The notes under the pieces: generated by a model
Told to the model about the DNA's origin: nothing
The model's input: the letters and a program-made list of their open reading frames with translations, nothing else
Databases searched by the model: none
Source: Lunularia cruciata
Lineage: Eukaryota > Streptophyta > Marchantiopsida > Lunulariales > Lunulariaceae
DNA: 64,000 bases
Direction: 5' to 3'
NCBI GenBank assembly: GCA_948567375.1
Contig: OX419761.1
Coordinates: 32,242,501-32,306,500 of the forward strand
Made by a program: the position numbers and the translations under genes
Shown here: piece by piece, positions 31,028 through 41,036 of the stretch
Layout of the letters: each line of letters opens with the position of its first letter
Numbering within the stretch: the first letter of the stretch is position 1

Positions 31028-31617
31028 GTCCACAATCACTTGTTGTCCTAGTGATTGTTCCATTGTTATCTATACACATGTAGTTTTGCCTAGGAGAGGC
31101 AAATTGATCCCATTCTTGGTGATCATGGTAGCTTAGGATATAGATAGGAACTCTTATTATGTCAAATGCCAAATGGTGGCAGAGTCAATACCGTGTTGCT
31201 TTATGAGATGGAGTGTCTTCATTAGATTTCTTGTGATTAGACCCTCTTCATTCTCTACTTCTTGTTTGTGCACCATGTTTGTGTGAGGTGTCCTGAATTT
31301 AGAGCATTGGTGTTTTGGTGTGCTCTTGGTGATAAGGCTTGAGTGATGATAATCAACCTACCTTTGTTTCTCTCCGGTGAAGCAAGAAGTGATGACTGTA
31401 GACCTTGAGAGTGCATGTTGTGATGACAGGTTATAGGTCGCCCTTTCCCCTAGTGTAGTTGTATCAATTAGAGTTACATTAGTGGGTAGTGTTACGTTGG
31501 TATTGGGACTTGGTGGTGCTCAATTGGTGTTGGTACTTGGTGGTGTTCGGTTGGTGGTGTTGGTTCTTGGTGGAGTACTTGTGGTTGTTGTTGGTGGTTT
31601 GTGGTTACTTTGTCACG
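31028..31617 (+). other. C1 leader with primer-binding site
   Basis: Shares 'gatcccattcttggtgatc', 'gtcaaatgccaaatggtggca' and 'tttgtttctctccggtga' with the C2 leader (55400-55907). The likely primer-binding site is tggtggcagagtc at 31174-31186, a variant of the initiator-Met-type site, preceded by caaatgcca, which would be the LTR end. The C1 5' LTR end would then be near 31171. No gene. Confidence 0.6.
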
Positions 31618-33640
31618 ATGGAGTTCTTTGGGGATTCCATAAGAGATAACCCTACAGTACATAGTGGGTTTACATACAATGGCGCTTGAGATCAACTTGT
31701 ATCTTAGATCCAAGTGAGGAAGTAGATTGACTCTGAGTTGGAGTTTGACATAGGAGCTGATTCAGTTGAGAGTGCACTTGGCATGTCCGCACCATTGTTG
31801 TGGGACATAGGACAAGATTTATGGGGCCTCCAAAGGCCTAAGGTATTACTCTGGTATAGTGGGTACCATTGAGTTGGATAACTTCATCCAAGAGTTTGAT
31901 AGTTGGTGTGATCTGCAATAGATGCGGAACCTGACCTTGTTCACACCTTTCATGGCATAGAAGGGATTATATTAGCACTTAGAAGGCCCATTGATGGATG
32001 ACTACCATGAGTTTAGGAGAGCTCACTTGGAGGAGATTGAGTTATGGAGATAATATTGGTCTCTAAACTATATCTCCATCACTTTAGGCTTGGTTGCCAA
32101 GGGTAGATCGACTATACCTACAAGTTCTAGTTCAAGTAGCATTGGTGGAGCTAGTGGAGGTGCACTAGCTAGAGATAGTGCTACTACGAGTGGAGGTACC
32201 ACTACATAAGGTGGTGTAGTACCGGGGCTTAACCCTTTGGTAGAATTCTTCCAGTGTTTGAGGCAAAACTACCAAGGAGTGCGGACTGACAAGTTGAGGA
32301 GGTTGCAAGAGTTCTAGCGGAAGGTTGGAGAGAGCCTATGCGAGGCATACACTTGCATGAGGCGATTGATCAATTTCACTCAAGGAGTTATTGAGGCCTA
32401 GGCAGTTCTATTTTGGTATGGAATACTTGATAGGGAGTTGTGACGTAGGGTTTGTGATGTTATGTTGTTATAGGCTACTTTGCCTACTTTGGCAGTGGTC
32501 TTTGGTTTGGTTGAGTGTATGGAGCTCAACATGGTGGAGGAGAGAGTGATGACATTTGGATTTTGGTAGGGAGACCTTTTGTGACTTCTTCTAGAGTGTA
32601 GTAGAGTGCACCATGCCCAATTGGTTTTTGAGTATAGGGTGGACAGCGCAGATCCTATGGAGCAAGTGGAGGGCCTAGTGGAGCTAGACCCTTACCTTCA
32701 TTTTTGGATCAAGAGCAACCAATGAGTAGTGGTGTTGCTTGTTGGACTTGTGGGGGACCTCACCACAAGAGAGAGAGCCCTCAAGGCAACAAACTTGATA
32801 CCTCTAGTGCATCACAGCCAGCATAGAGGTAGTGTGAGCATTGCCACAGATTTGATCACACAAATGACCGGTGCTTTGACCTACACCCGGAGTTACAAAG
32901 TGGTAGGGCTACTATGGCAGGTAATAGAGGAGCTCCAATTCATGGAGGACAAGGTGGTTGAGGTGGTGGTAGAGGATCTACACCTAGTAGGGGTGCAATA
33001 CCTACCCTTACTTTTGATACAACTATGGCTACTTTGATTGAGCAATTGGAGTAGAGATTGGCTAGTATGGCCATTGCTCAAAGGAGACCAGCCTCTGGTG
33101 CTGAGGCTTCTATCTCATATGTTGATGATAGAGATGCTTTGGACTTCATGTGCAGAGAAGCATAGGTGGATGCATCTACAGCAGTGACTAGGAGTGCAGT
33201 TTGTGCTCTTGTGCCTAGAGGAGCATCAAAGGAGTTGGACCCATAGAGAGGAGAGGTTGGGAGATAGGTCAGACTTCCCCAGTCTTTCATGCTCTTTGAG
33301 GCCCTACAGACATCATCTATAGCTCCTAGATGTCCTAGTGTAGGTGTGGTAGGTGGTGATGGGGTGCATGATGGACTACCTACTAGTCATACACCTACTA
33401 CTATGCAAACTAAATCTAGCACGATGTTGGGAGCAGCTTAGCTAATTATGCGCTATCCTTTATTTTCAGCCAATGACATGTGTACATTGGGAGTTGATCC
33501 AGCCCCAATGTTCAGATTGGCTGCCATGCTTTGTGAGAGTAGGGATGATATGGTTCCTGCTACTAGAGCAGAGGTGGTTGATAGTGGAGCTGACTTGGTT
33601 GAGGAGCATGGATCCGCTTAGCGACCAATGGTTTATGGCA
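31618..33640 (+). pseudogene. C1 gag with two zinc knuckles
   Basis: The ATG at 31618 (cacgATGGAGTT) is shared with C2 at 55908. Early blocks are 'MEFFGDSIRDNPTVHSGFTY' and 'DSVESALGMSAPLLWDIGQD'. The capsid helices are around 'VEFFQCLRQNYQGVRTDKLR' (32240-32305) and 'EAYTCMRRLINFTQGV' (32340-32395). The nucleocapsid has a first knuckle 'CWTCGGPHHKRES' (last Cys lost, about 32735) and a second 'CEHCHRFDHTNDRC' (CX2CX4HX4C, intact, about 32838-32880). A glycine/arginine-rich stretch ('GAPIHGGQGGXGGGRGSTPS') follows. Many stops, mostly TAG. It continues as a long linker to the protease. Confidence 0.72.
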
Positions 33641-33973
33641 GGCAGCAACAGCTAGATTGGAGGAGTTGCCACCTAGACCGGGCTTTGAGAGAGTGCAGTT
33701 CACACATGGTGTTGACCTATTGGATAACCAGAGGAAGATTTTCCGTTTGGTGGGACCTTCAAGGAAGGTCTATACACCACAGAGAGTCTTATTAGACTAT
33801 GGTGTGCAACTCCTTATGTTGGGGAAGGCTGCAATTGTTGGTCTAGGGTTACGGAAGACCAATGTGGAGAGGTGTCCATTTCATATCTAGACATCTCTAA
33901 GAGGTGGTTTGATAGAGTACATCACACATGGAGAGCTAGTTGTTCAAATGTAGCCTGATCCTTTGACTGATAG

Positions 33974-36900
33974 TGTGGTACCCATATTTTTTGTTGTGTT
34001 CTATTTTGTTAAAGTTTTGAAGAAGAAGTTTATTGAGGAAGCCAAATTACAAAGCAAAGAAGGGACTTATGTGTCTTCAGAGTAAACCCAAAGAAGTCGA
34101 CTTGGGGTCAAGAACCTGAAATAATTGAATGGGGTTTACGAAGAGACAAATCCAAAGAAGATCATCTTTGGACCGGGAAGCAAAGGCCGGTACAGAGACG
34201 GTGTAACAACCTTTCTACATATCAGACCAAGCAAGGAAGTACACTTCAAGAAATAGTAGATGCAGGAGAAGAATACCTTCATAGTGACACAAAACCAACA
34301 CATAGAAGAAGTGGGTGTCAATTTTGAAATTGATTGAAGAATGACTCTACTTTGGGGTACTATAAAATTGTGATTGCACGGGGAGAAATCAAATATGTCA
34401 AATAGATATCCTATTCCTCTGAGTAGTCATCTTGCAGTAATGCACATTAAGAAGCCAATTGAAATTGAAAATTTCCAAAGTCCAGAAGGGGTTAGAGTGT
34501 TGCATCCAAGAGAGGGGATAGTTTTTTTAGTGCCAAAGAACTAGAGAGCACATCATGGTGAAGAAGGCTAAGAACGCATTGGAAACGAGGAGTTTCACAA
34601 TTTGGAGATTAGATGTCATAACTAGGATTGAGGTCTTGAATAGGCTTTGGATTACATTCCTAGCATAGAACTAGAATTTCAGTTTACCAAGCGTAATGGC
34701 AAAGATAGCTGCCAATAATTGTGAGGAAGGTCCCAAAGTCGAGGGGAAGAGAGGAAATCCGGCTCAATGGACTGAGTCAGATTGGAGGTTAGGATTGGGG
34801 AAGGAAGTAGGAGAGGCAGCTAGGGTCACCTTCTATTGGAAGTGTGATGTTGCAAAGGAGACCGTGGGAATCAAAAACTCATTCTTTGCCCAATGGACTA
34901 ACAATGGCAACAAAGTGTTCACATATGTCATTCTTTTGGGTTTGAACATAGCCACGATCGCTCCCACAATGCTCCACTTGATTGGATCCCTATCGGGATG
35001 TGAACATGCAGCAGGGAGTCTTCTTTCACCAAATGTTCGTAGGAGTGAAGATGAACTGGGCAAAGTGCTTCTACTAGTGAACGAAGCATATGATTGTCAA
35101 TTGGAGAACCAATTTGCCTCCAAATTACTTTGCACAATTTGCAACACACTTCTACTTTGGATTAAATTTGCTGACAACAAAGGAGAGGCATTGCATGGTG
35201 TCATATTTCCATCCCAATCTACGATGAGAAGCGGATGAAGAGGAGCATCAATATATGTTACAATTGCGAGCCAGAGATGATCACTTCATCAGAATGGGAC
35301 AGAGGGAGATGGTGGAAGGAAGAAGTCTGAAGATGAAGAAGCGGACTAAGCCCAAAGATGTATCATTGCCCAAGCCACAATGTAGGACCCAAAGACTCAA
35401 TCCGTGAGGTAAGAAGGCAATGAAGAAGGAGACTTTGGAGATAGAGTATGAAGGAGAGATAGAGTACAAAGAAGGAGACTCCAAAGAAGCGGAACTCACA
35501 TTACATAGTGAGGAACCCGAAAGTGAGAGTGAAGGTGAAGAGGAAGTTCAGCAAGCGATTGAAGTGAAAGAAGAAGGGGCATTCCATGCAGTGATTGATT
35601 GTATGGAGGGAGTAGATGGCCATTGCTTGGAGTTGCCCATGGAGGAGATGGATGAAGTGCCAAAGAAGGAAGACCAAAAAGGAGGAAGAATCAAGAGGTC
35701 AACTAAACTAGTAGGTCCAAGCTCAATCTGTAAGGAAGAAGAAAGCTCTAAGGCAATATCGCTGAAGGTATGAAGATCAAGACTTCAGGAGAAGGCTCTG
35801 GCGGAAGAAGCAAAGTACAAAGACAAAGCCAAAGACGAAGAAGGCTTTGAGGGAGTAAAATACTTAATGCAAATTGTAATTCCATTGTTGGAGTTGCTGG
35901 ATATGCAGAAGAAGGTAATCCCGCAAGATTGTATGAAGGTGAAGAATGAGTTGCGGGTGGTGAAGTATTTGCTGAATGAAGTGAAGACATTGAAGGAGAG
36001 TGTAACTCAAAGAGAAGAAGAAGTTGAGGAACTTTGGGTGGATGCAATCTTGAAGAAGAAGACTTTAGAGAACTTGCAAGAGAGCTTCAAAAAGCGTGGA
36101 AGAGAGATGCATAGGCAAGTCAAAGAGTTGAAAGAGTAGGTCAGTGAAGTTTGCATCAAAAGTATTCATGTGAAGGTAATGGCAGCTGTGATGGAGCAAG
36201 AGTTAGAGAGCTTGAAGAAGAGTGCAGTAGGGAAAGATCAAGCATGGCAGAGAGAGTTGGCAATCCAACACCAAGAGGAGGAAAGATTGCAAGGCTTGAT
36301 TAGGTATGTTGAGATGTAGAATGCTAAGTATGCCAAAGAGAAGAAGATGCTTGCGGTTGAGTACAAAGATGAGTTGAAGATGTATAGAGAAGAGTTGAAG
36401 GCAGAATGATCTTGGAGGTATGCATCAGAGTCAATAGGAGAAGTTGTTAGAAGACTACAAGCAATGCTAAGCACGGAATCTAAAGGAAGATTGGAGGTAG
36501 CGAGACTGCACAAATTGAAATTGCTTGTGCATGAAACTTGGAAGAGGAGAGTGAAAGATGTAGATATGAATACTCTATTGATTTGTTTGAGAGAGAAAAT
36601 AGATAGGAAGATATTGAGGTAGGAGACAATGTAAGTCTCATATTAGATTTAGTGAACTTGGAGTTAGAGAGACGTAAGAGTAGTGTGAAAGAGGAGAAGA
36701 AGTCCAAAGTTGCAAAAGTACGAGTGCAGGTGTCTTCGGATTTGACATCTAAGACATTAGAGAAGAGTGGGTTGGGAGATAAAGAGTTAGATAAGTTACC
36801 CACCAATGCAATTGTAGTTTGTAGTGAAGAGATAGTAAAGATAGCAAAGAATTAGTAGAATTAGATAGACCTGACAAAGGAGAAATGATAGGAAGATCAT

Positions 36901-37740
36901 CGGGTTTGGAAGCCAAAGAAGAGGTTGACATCAGATCGGAGTAGGAATAGTTTTGAGATTTGGAGAGGCAGTTATGAAGAGGTGCATTGTCATTTTGGAT
37001 CTTCAAGTTGGTAGAATTGTTGTAAAATGGTATAGTTGTTGCTAACTATTGATTTTTCTACTATTTAAAGGAGGCATTTGCAATGTTATGTTTTTTACTA
37101 TTCAAAATTTTTTAAGATAGATAAAGCAAAGTGTTGAGTTCAATGCTCCTCGCTTGAGTTTAATTCTGAGTATCAACTTTGTGTTTGGGCTTGTAAGTGT
37201 TGAGAGAAATTCAAAGTGCAAGTTAGTGTGCTTGTTGGATGTTGGATTCCACAGCCATGATCTTCATTCTGTGTGTTTGATCCTGAGTGAAGTGCAATTA
37301 AAGCAATGCCTTGATAGATGTGAGAAGAATTGTAGTGTTAGTAGTATTTTGCATTTGTGAGTGCAACATTGAGTTGATGCAAAACCATTTCAATCAAGGA
37401 ATTTGTGCCTTCAGTAGAGGGGTAGAACAAAATTCTGAAGTGAAGGTGCTTTGCAATGAAGTAGCCATCTTTGGAAGGATCTAAATCATCACAATCAAAT
37501 TTTTTTTGGACAGAATTTGATGGAGTTGTGATTAGTGAGTGTTAATTCATGATAAGGCTGTGATTAGGGCTTGTTACTCTCTTCTAGGTGTGGTTTCTAC
37601 CTAAGAGATTAAAGATGCAACCAAGAAGAACTACTTGTTACCATTTGTCTTAGTATTTGATTATTTTTGACCCGTATCTCTACGAGAACAAACTTCATTT
37701 GCCTGATTACCACAAAAGTGATACTTGTTAGGTTGTCATA
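33974..37740 (+). mobile_element. D2: giant solo LTR of family D (3767 bp)
   Basis: Begins tgtggtacccatatttttt and ends ttgttaggttgtcata (CA mutated to TA). It is flanked by perfect 5 bp TSDs gatag (33969-33973) and gatag (37741-37745). It matches the whole of the D LTRs at 41037-44256 and 50365-54791. It carries a TATA box (tataaaatt, 34360-34368), the LTR ORF (34696-36900), and a second TATA-like tatttaaagg near the 3' end (about 37062). No internal gag-pol is present, so it is a product of LTR-LTR recombination. It interrupts the C1 protease. Confidence 0.92.
34696..36960 (+). pseudogene. D2 LTR-encoded ORF (globular N-terminus plus coiled coil)
   Basis: The ATG at 34696 begins 'MAKIAANNCEEGPKVEGKRG', then 'WTESDWRLGLGKEVGE' and 'FYWKCDVAKETVG'. 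Frame breaks near 34915. 'QFASKLLCTICNTLLLWIKF' (about 35110-35170) is a shadow of the same region; the genuine frame has a 'HFYFGL' block. 35420-35773 is acidic ('EGEIEYKEGDSKEAELTLHS', 'EEPESESEGEEEVQQ'). 35867-36140 is a coiled coil ('KNELRVVKYLLNEVKTLKES', 'EEEVEELWVDAILKKKTLEN'), continuing to 36400. The C-terminus at 36700-36840 has 'VQVSSDLTSKTLEKSGLGDK'. TATA at 34360 lies 330 bp upstream. No database family recognised. Confidence 0.7.
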
Positions 37741-38094
37741 GATAGCATGGTGGTGAGAGCTTAGGCTATTGCAACAATAGCTTGAGCATATGATTTGCTA
37801 GTCGATGGAGTAGTGTTATACCCCATGGGTTTCAATATTGACTATTGAAAGGAGATAGCCTCTTATAGACCAGGTTGGCAATCAGGTGAGGGACGAGTAT
37901 GTCGTCTATCAATATGCTTTAGTAGTGGTAGTCTTGGCTCACTACAATCTAAGACCATGGTAGCATCAAGCTGGTGCAATAGGCTTGGAGTGGAGCCTTT
38001 GTACCACCAAAAGACCAGTGTGAGGATGAGCCTCTAGAGTTGATTACCTTGACACCTTTGGATACCATACTCATTGCTTGGCGGTATCAAGTAG

Positions 38095-39050
38095 AGGGAG
38101 TATATCTATTGGAGTTGTTTGATGGGATTAGCACCGGACTAGTTGCGGTCCTACAGGCCGGTATATGAGTACAAAGGTATTTGTATGTGGAGAGAGATGA
38201 GACTACAAGGTGAGTCTCTCTCCATCATGTGGCACCCTTGGCTTATCAGTATCCTTAGTTATTACCGATGTCAGCAGTCAAGGGTTACCAAAAGGCCCTA
38301 CCAGTAGATATTTCTTTGCTAAGGATGCATGGTCTAGAGAGACATGAGCTTGTTCATTTGGTGATTGTGTAATGGCCATGCAGGGACATACGTATTGGCC
38401 AAGCTTTGGGTTGTCAAGATCTCCATTTTGGCATGTTTTGGGAGATATTATGGATACTTTGACATCTCCAAGTTCATCAAACCATTTCTCAAGCTTACAC
38501 TATGGAGAACATCTCTTTGATGGGTGATTGTTGCACCCGGGTGGTGGTGAGTACACATCAGGTCCATTCTTGGATGGGACCTGTTGTTTTGTTAGATGCA
38601 GCCAAAGTGAGATCACATGCTCATTGTCTTCTTCTTTGGCGGATGAATCTCTTACCTAGAGGGGTTCTATAGCACGCTTATGATGGGATTCAATTACTTG
38701 ACCACATCATTATTTATGACATCTTGGATGTTGGGCATCAATCTCAGATAGTGGTAGTGGCTGAAAGGTCACCTATGGTAGCGGTGAACCTAGTTGGATA
38801 GCCTAGAGCCGCTTTTCACACACTTATGAGTTTCCTAGGCTCACATGCTTTTTGCAAGTGAGGTCCTAGACTTGTTTGGAACTCACAATTCTAGCAGTTG
38901 GCGGAGCCCAATGCCAATGAGAGAGAGCGGATGATAGGTTTTGCACAAAAATTACCATTATTCCAGCAGTCTCAAAGGCATCGGGGCGTCAGGTGTTAGG
39001 TCAAGCTATGGAATTGAACTATTTGACTTGGATTGTGAGCCTTGGCTTGT
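38095..39050 (+). pseudogene. C1 C5-cytosine DNA methyltransferase domain, decayed
   Basis: The motifs of C5-cytosine methyltransferases appear in the right order and spacing. Motif I is 'LELFDGISTGLVAVLQAG' (from 38107), the AdoMet-binding FxGxG loop. Motif IV is 'WPCRD' with the catalytic Cys at 38379-38381 (canonical PCQ), about 89 codons later. Motif VI is 'MENISLMGD', with ENI for ENV, at 38505-38513, about 44 codons after IV. A decayed motif VIII with 'LWRMNLLPRG' is near 38640. 'NERERMIGF' is at 38916-38942, and motif X-like 'VLGQAMELNYLTWIVSL' near 38993. Motifs IV, VI and ERERMIGF share one frame; I and X need frameshifts. Several stops are present. It sits between the protease and RT of C1. 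Confidence 0.85.
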
Positions 39051-39056
39051 CAGAGT

Positions 39057-39744
39057 TGTAGCACCCATTTGTACATGTGTGTGGTATTGTGATATTTAGC
39101 TTGGTATGACAAATACTTGAGAGATATTATTTACATAGAGATAAGGGATGGTTCTACATTAGTCATGATTAGCTAAAGTTAGTCATATCTAAGATAGAGA
39201 GGACCTTAATTTAGAGGAAGTGGAAAAGATGAGCACCACTATTTTGGATTCTAATGTGTTGACTTGGTATTATTCCTAGGTGTTTGGCTTTGAGGAACGA
39301 GTTGAGAACTCTTGGGCTCGCAAACCTTTTTGTTTTGGATTCTTCTATAATCCAAGGATAGCCCATGTGAAGGAATCCTTGACTTAATGGTTGGGTCAAG
39401 ATAAGATCACATGTTAGTGCAATATGCCCATATGAATAGATATTCCTTTCTACTTTTTGACTTCACTTGACTTTTAGTCTAGTAACTTGAGTTACTTTGG
39501 TAATTAATTATTTTGGTACGTAACTATTTCACAAGTATATAAATAAGGGGTGAGGAGGTACTCATCATCCTTTCATTTGCAACTATCTCTCTCTCATTGA
39601 GTTCTCTAGTGAGCAATGTCTTGAGTCTTGGAGTGTTAGCTTTAGAGGAGTATGATGGAGTTGGGGTTCCTTGCCTTCTTAGTCCATGATGCGCTACCAT
39701 AATAGCCATGAGAGGTTCATCTTGAGTGAGAGACAGGCCGGCTC
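39057..39744 (+). mobile_element. E2: solo LTR of family E
   Basis: 688 bp, tgtagcacccatttgt...caggccggctca in plus orientation. The TATA box tatataaata is at 39536-39545. Flanks are cagag (39051-39055, with one extra t) and tagag (39745-39749), a probable TSD. It lies between the C1 methyltransferase domain and the RT. Confidence 0.87.
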
Positions 39745-40788
39745 ATAGAGCATAGGATGCGCTTGATAGGCATCACTACTTGGACACTTGTGAGCCTTGT
39801 GCTTATCAAGACAATTCAAGCACATGTTGGGAGCAATGGACCAAGTGGACATGGTATTCTTGGGATAGAGCCAATAGCTACTAGGGAGAGTGGTCTACTT
39901 GGAGTCCATCCAGGTGAGTGTGGTCTACTTGGATTACACCCTTGGTCTACTTGGGATGCAGCCAGAGGACATATAGAGCTTACAACCAGAGTGGAGGGAG
40001 TTTTTCACACAGAGGTTGGGACCTCTAATGATCAAGAGCAAGACACTAGTGCTCCCAAGTGCCCCGGGTAGCAGCCAATCAGTATGTCTTCTACTCTTAC
40101 GATAGTTTCAAAGGATACTTGGGAGCCAGATCTTGGGCCCAAGCTTACAAGAGAGGAAAGACGGAGGGTTTGAAGGTTCTTGAGGAGCTACACGAGTTGT
40201 TTTGCCTTCAATATGAAGGATTTGGGTGCTCTAAAGGGACCTGGTATATGGATTGAGTTGACTAGCGATATGCCAGTTTTCCAATATCCCCATCAATATA
40301 GTGACATGGAGTGAGCATTGATTCAAAGCCAAAGTAGGGACCTTTGAGGCTAGTTTGGTGGAGATTTGACATAGAAAGTATGCATCAGCTATAGTGATGG
40401 CAGCCAAGAAGGATATGCATGGCAACTACATAGATAGGAAGATGTGTGGAGATTACCGTCCTATCAACCAACAAACTAGGGTTGATCGGTATGCCATGCC
40501 TACATTGGAGGATATCTTTGATGCAAATGGGCATGCAAAGGTCTTTAGCACTTTGAATCTTTGAGCAAGATATCATCAATTGCCAATCAGGAAGGAAGAT
40601 AAGTCCAAGATAGCATTTTGAGCTATTGATCCTCATGGTAAGGATGTGTTACATTAGTGGAGGTTCCTACCATTTGGGTTAAAAAACACTCTTGTTGAGT
40701 TCCAAAGGGTCATGGACAAGATCCTAGCAAGATTGGATTTTGCTTGGTGCTATATTGATGACATTTTGGTCTATAGCACTATGATGGA
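39745..40788 (+). pseudogene. C1 linker and reverse transcriptase N-terminal part
   Basis: The linker at 39745-40390 has no clear domain (a 'YDSFKGYLGARSWAQAYKRG' stretch near 40090). RT fingers start at 40395 ('VMAAKKDMHGNYIDRKMCGD') with 'YRPINQQTRVDRYAMPTLED'. Then come 'HAKVFSTLNL' and 'YHQLPIRKEDKSKIAF', 'WRFLPFGLKNTLVEFQRVMD' and the catalytic box CYIDDILVYS (40748-40777). Copy C2 inserts 11 bases after it, so the rest of RT, RNase H and integrase are not in the window. Only a few stops interrupt the RT part. Confidence 0.85.
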
Positions 40789-41036
40789 TATCATGCCATT
40801 TATAGTGTTGCATCTAAATTGCTCGGACATTGGAACTCTAGTCTCCAAGCAATCTAGTAGTATCTAGTAGCAATCTAGTAGCAATGATAGTAGTTAGAGG
40901 CATTTTGGCAATTACTCATAGACTACTTTCCGATGGTCAGATTTGTGTTCGAGGTACATCCACACCGTCAAGTGTGCCATCAATGGGACCATTGGGATGA
41001 GACCTAGGTCAAAATCAAGAGTATACCCTAGAAGTG
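40789..41036 (+). repeat. C2 5' LTR, first part
   Basis: Starts tatcatgccatttatag, a decayed TGTCACGCCATTTGTAG, and runs to 'gtataccctagaagtg'. The LTR continues at 54797 with 'cagctcgagagagctcac'. The break is the D3 insertion site with TSD aagtg. Confidence 0.85.

Larger units (their letters stand above)
33660..38090 (+). pseudogene. C1 aspartic protease, split by a D solo LTR
   Basis: 33690-33973 has 'FRLVGPSRKVYTPQRVLLDY' and 'GVQLLMLGKAAIVGLGLRK'. The LLD-Y-G-V resembles the D-S-G-A catalytic loop, with Ser changed to Tyr. The D solo LTR 33974-37740 interrupts after 'PDPLTDS', and 37741 continues with 'AYDLLVDGVVLYPMGF' and 'YRPGWQSGEGRV', the second half of the domain. From 37870 to 38090 the linker to the methyltransferase is read with frameshifts ('LGGIKXREYIYWSC' frame drift). 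Confidence 0.6.
21001..40788 (+). mobile_element. Family C copy C1: Ty3/gypsy element with a methyltransferase domain, multiply interrupted
   Basis: The C1 pieces in order are: LTR (21001-22002), leader (31028-31617), gag (31618-33640), protease (33690-33973 and 37741-38090), C5-cytosine methyltransferase domain (38095-39050), and RT (39745-40788). They are interrupted by the truncated D1 plus E1 block (22003-31027), a D solo LTR (33974-37740) and an E solo LTR (39057-39744). C1 ends where copy C2 has inserted in the RT just after the catalytic box; its RNase H, integrase and 3' LTR are off-window. Joining the LTR at 21001 to the internal part at 31028 is an inference from order and orientation. 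Confidence 0.75.

Noticed and set aside
34833-35149. Minus-strand frames opposite the D LTR ORF
   Set aside because: They are antisense shadows of the plus-strand reading, which is the one conserved between copies.
37741-39050. The methyltransferase domain as a host gene (CMT, MET1 or DRM) fragment captured by chance
   Set aside because: It is in the element's orientation and lies in sequence between protease and RT on both sides. I saw none of the BAH, chromo or UBA domains of host enzymes. A chance capture private to this copy cannot be fully excluded without other family C copies.
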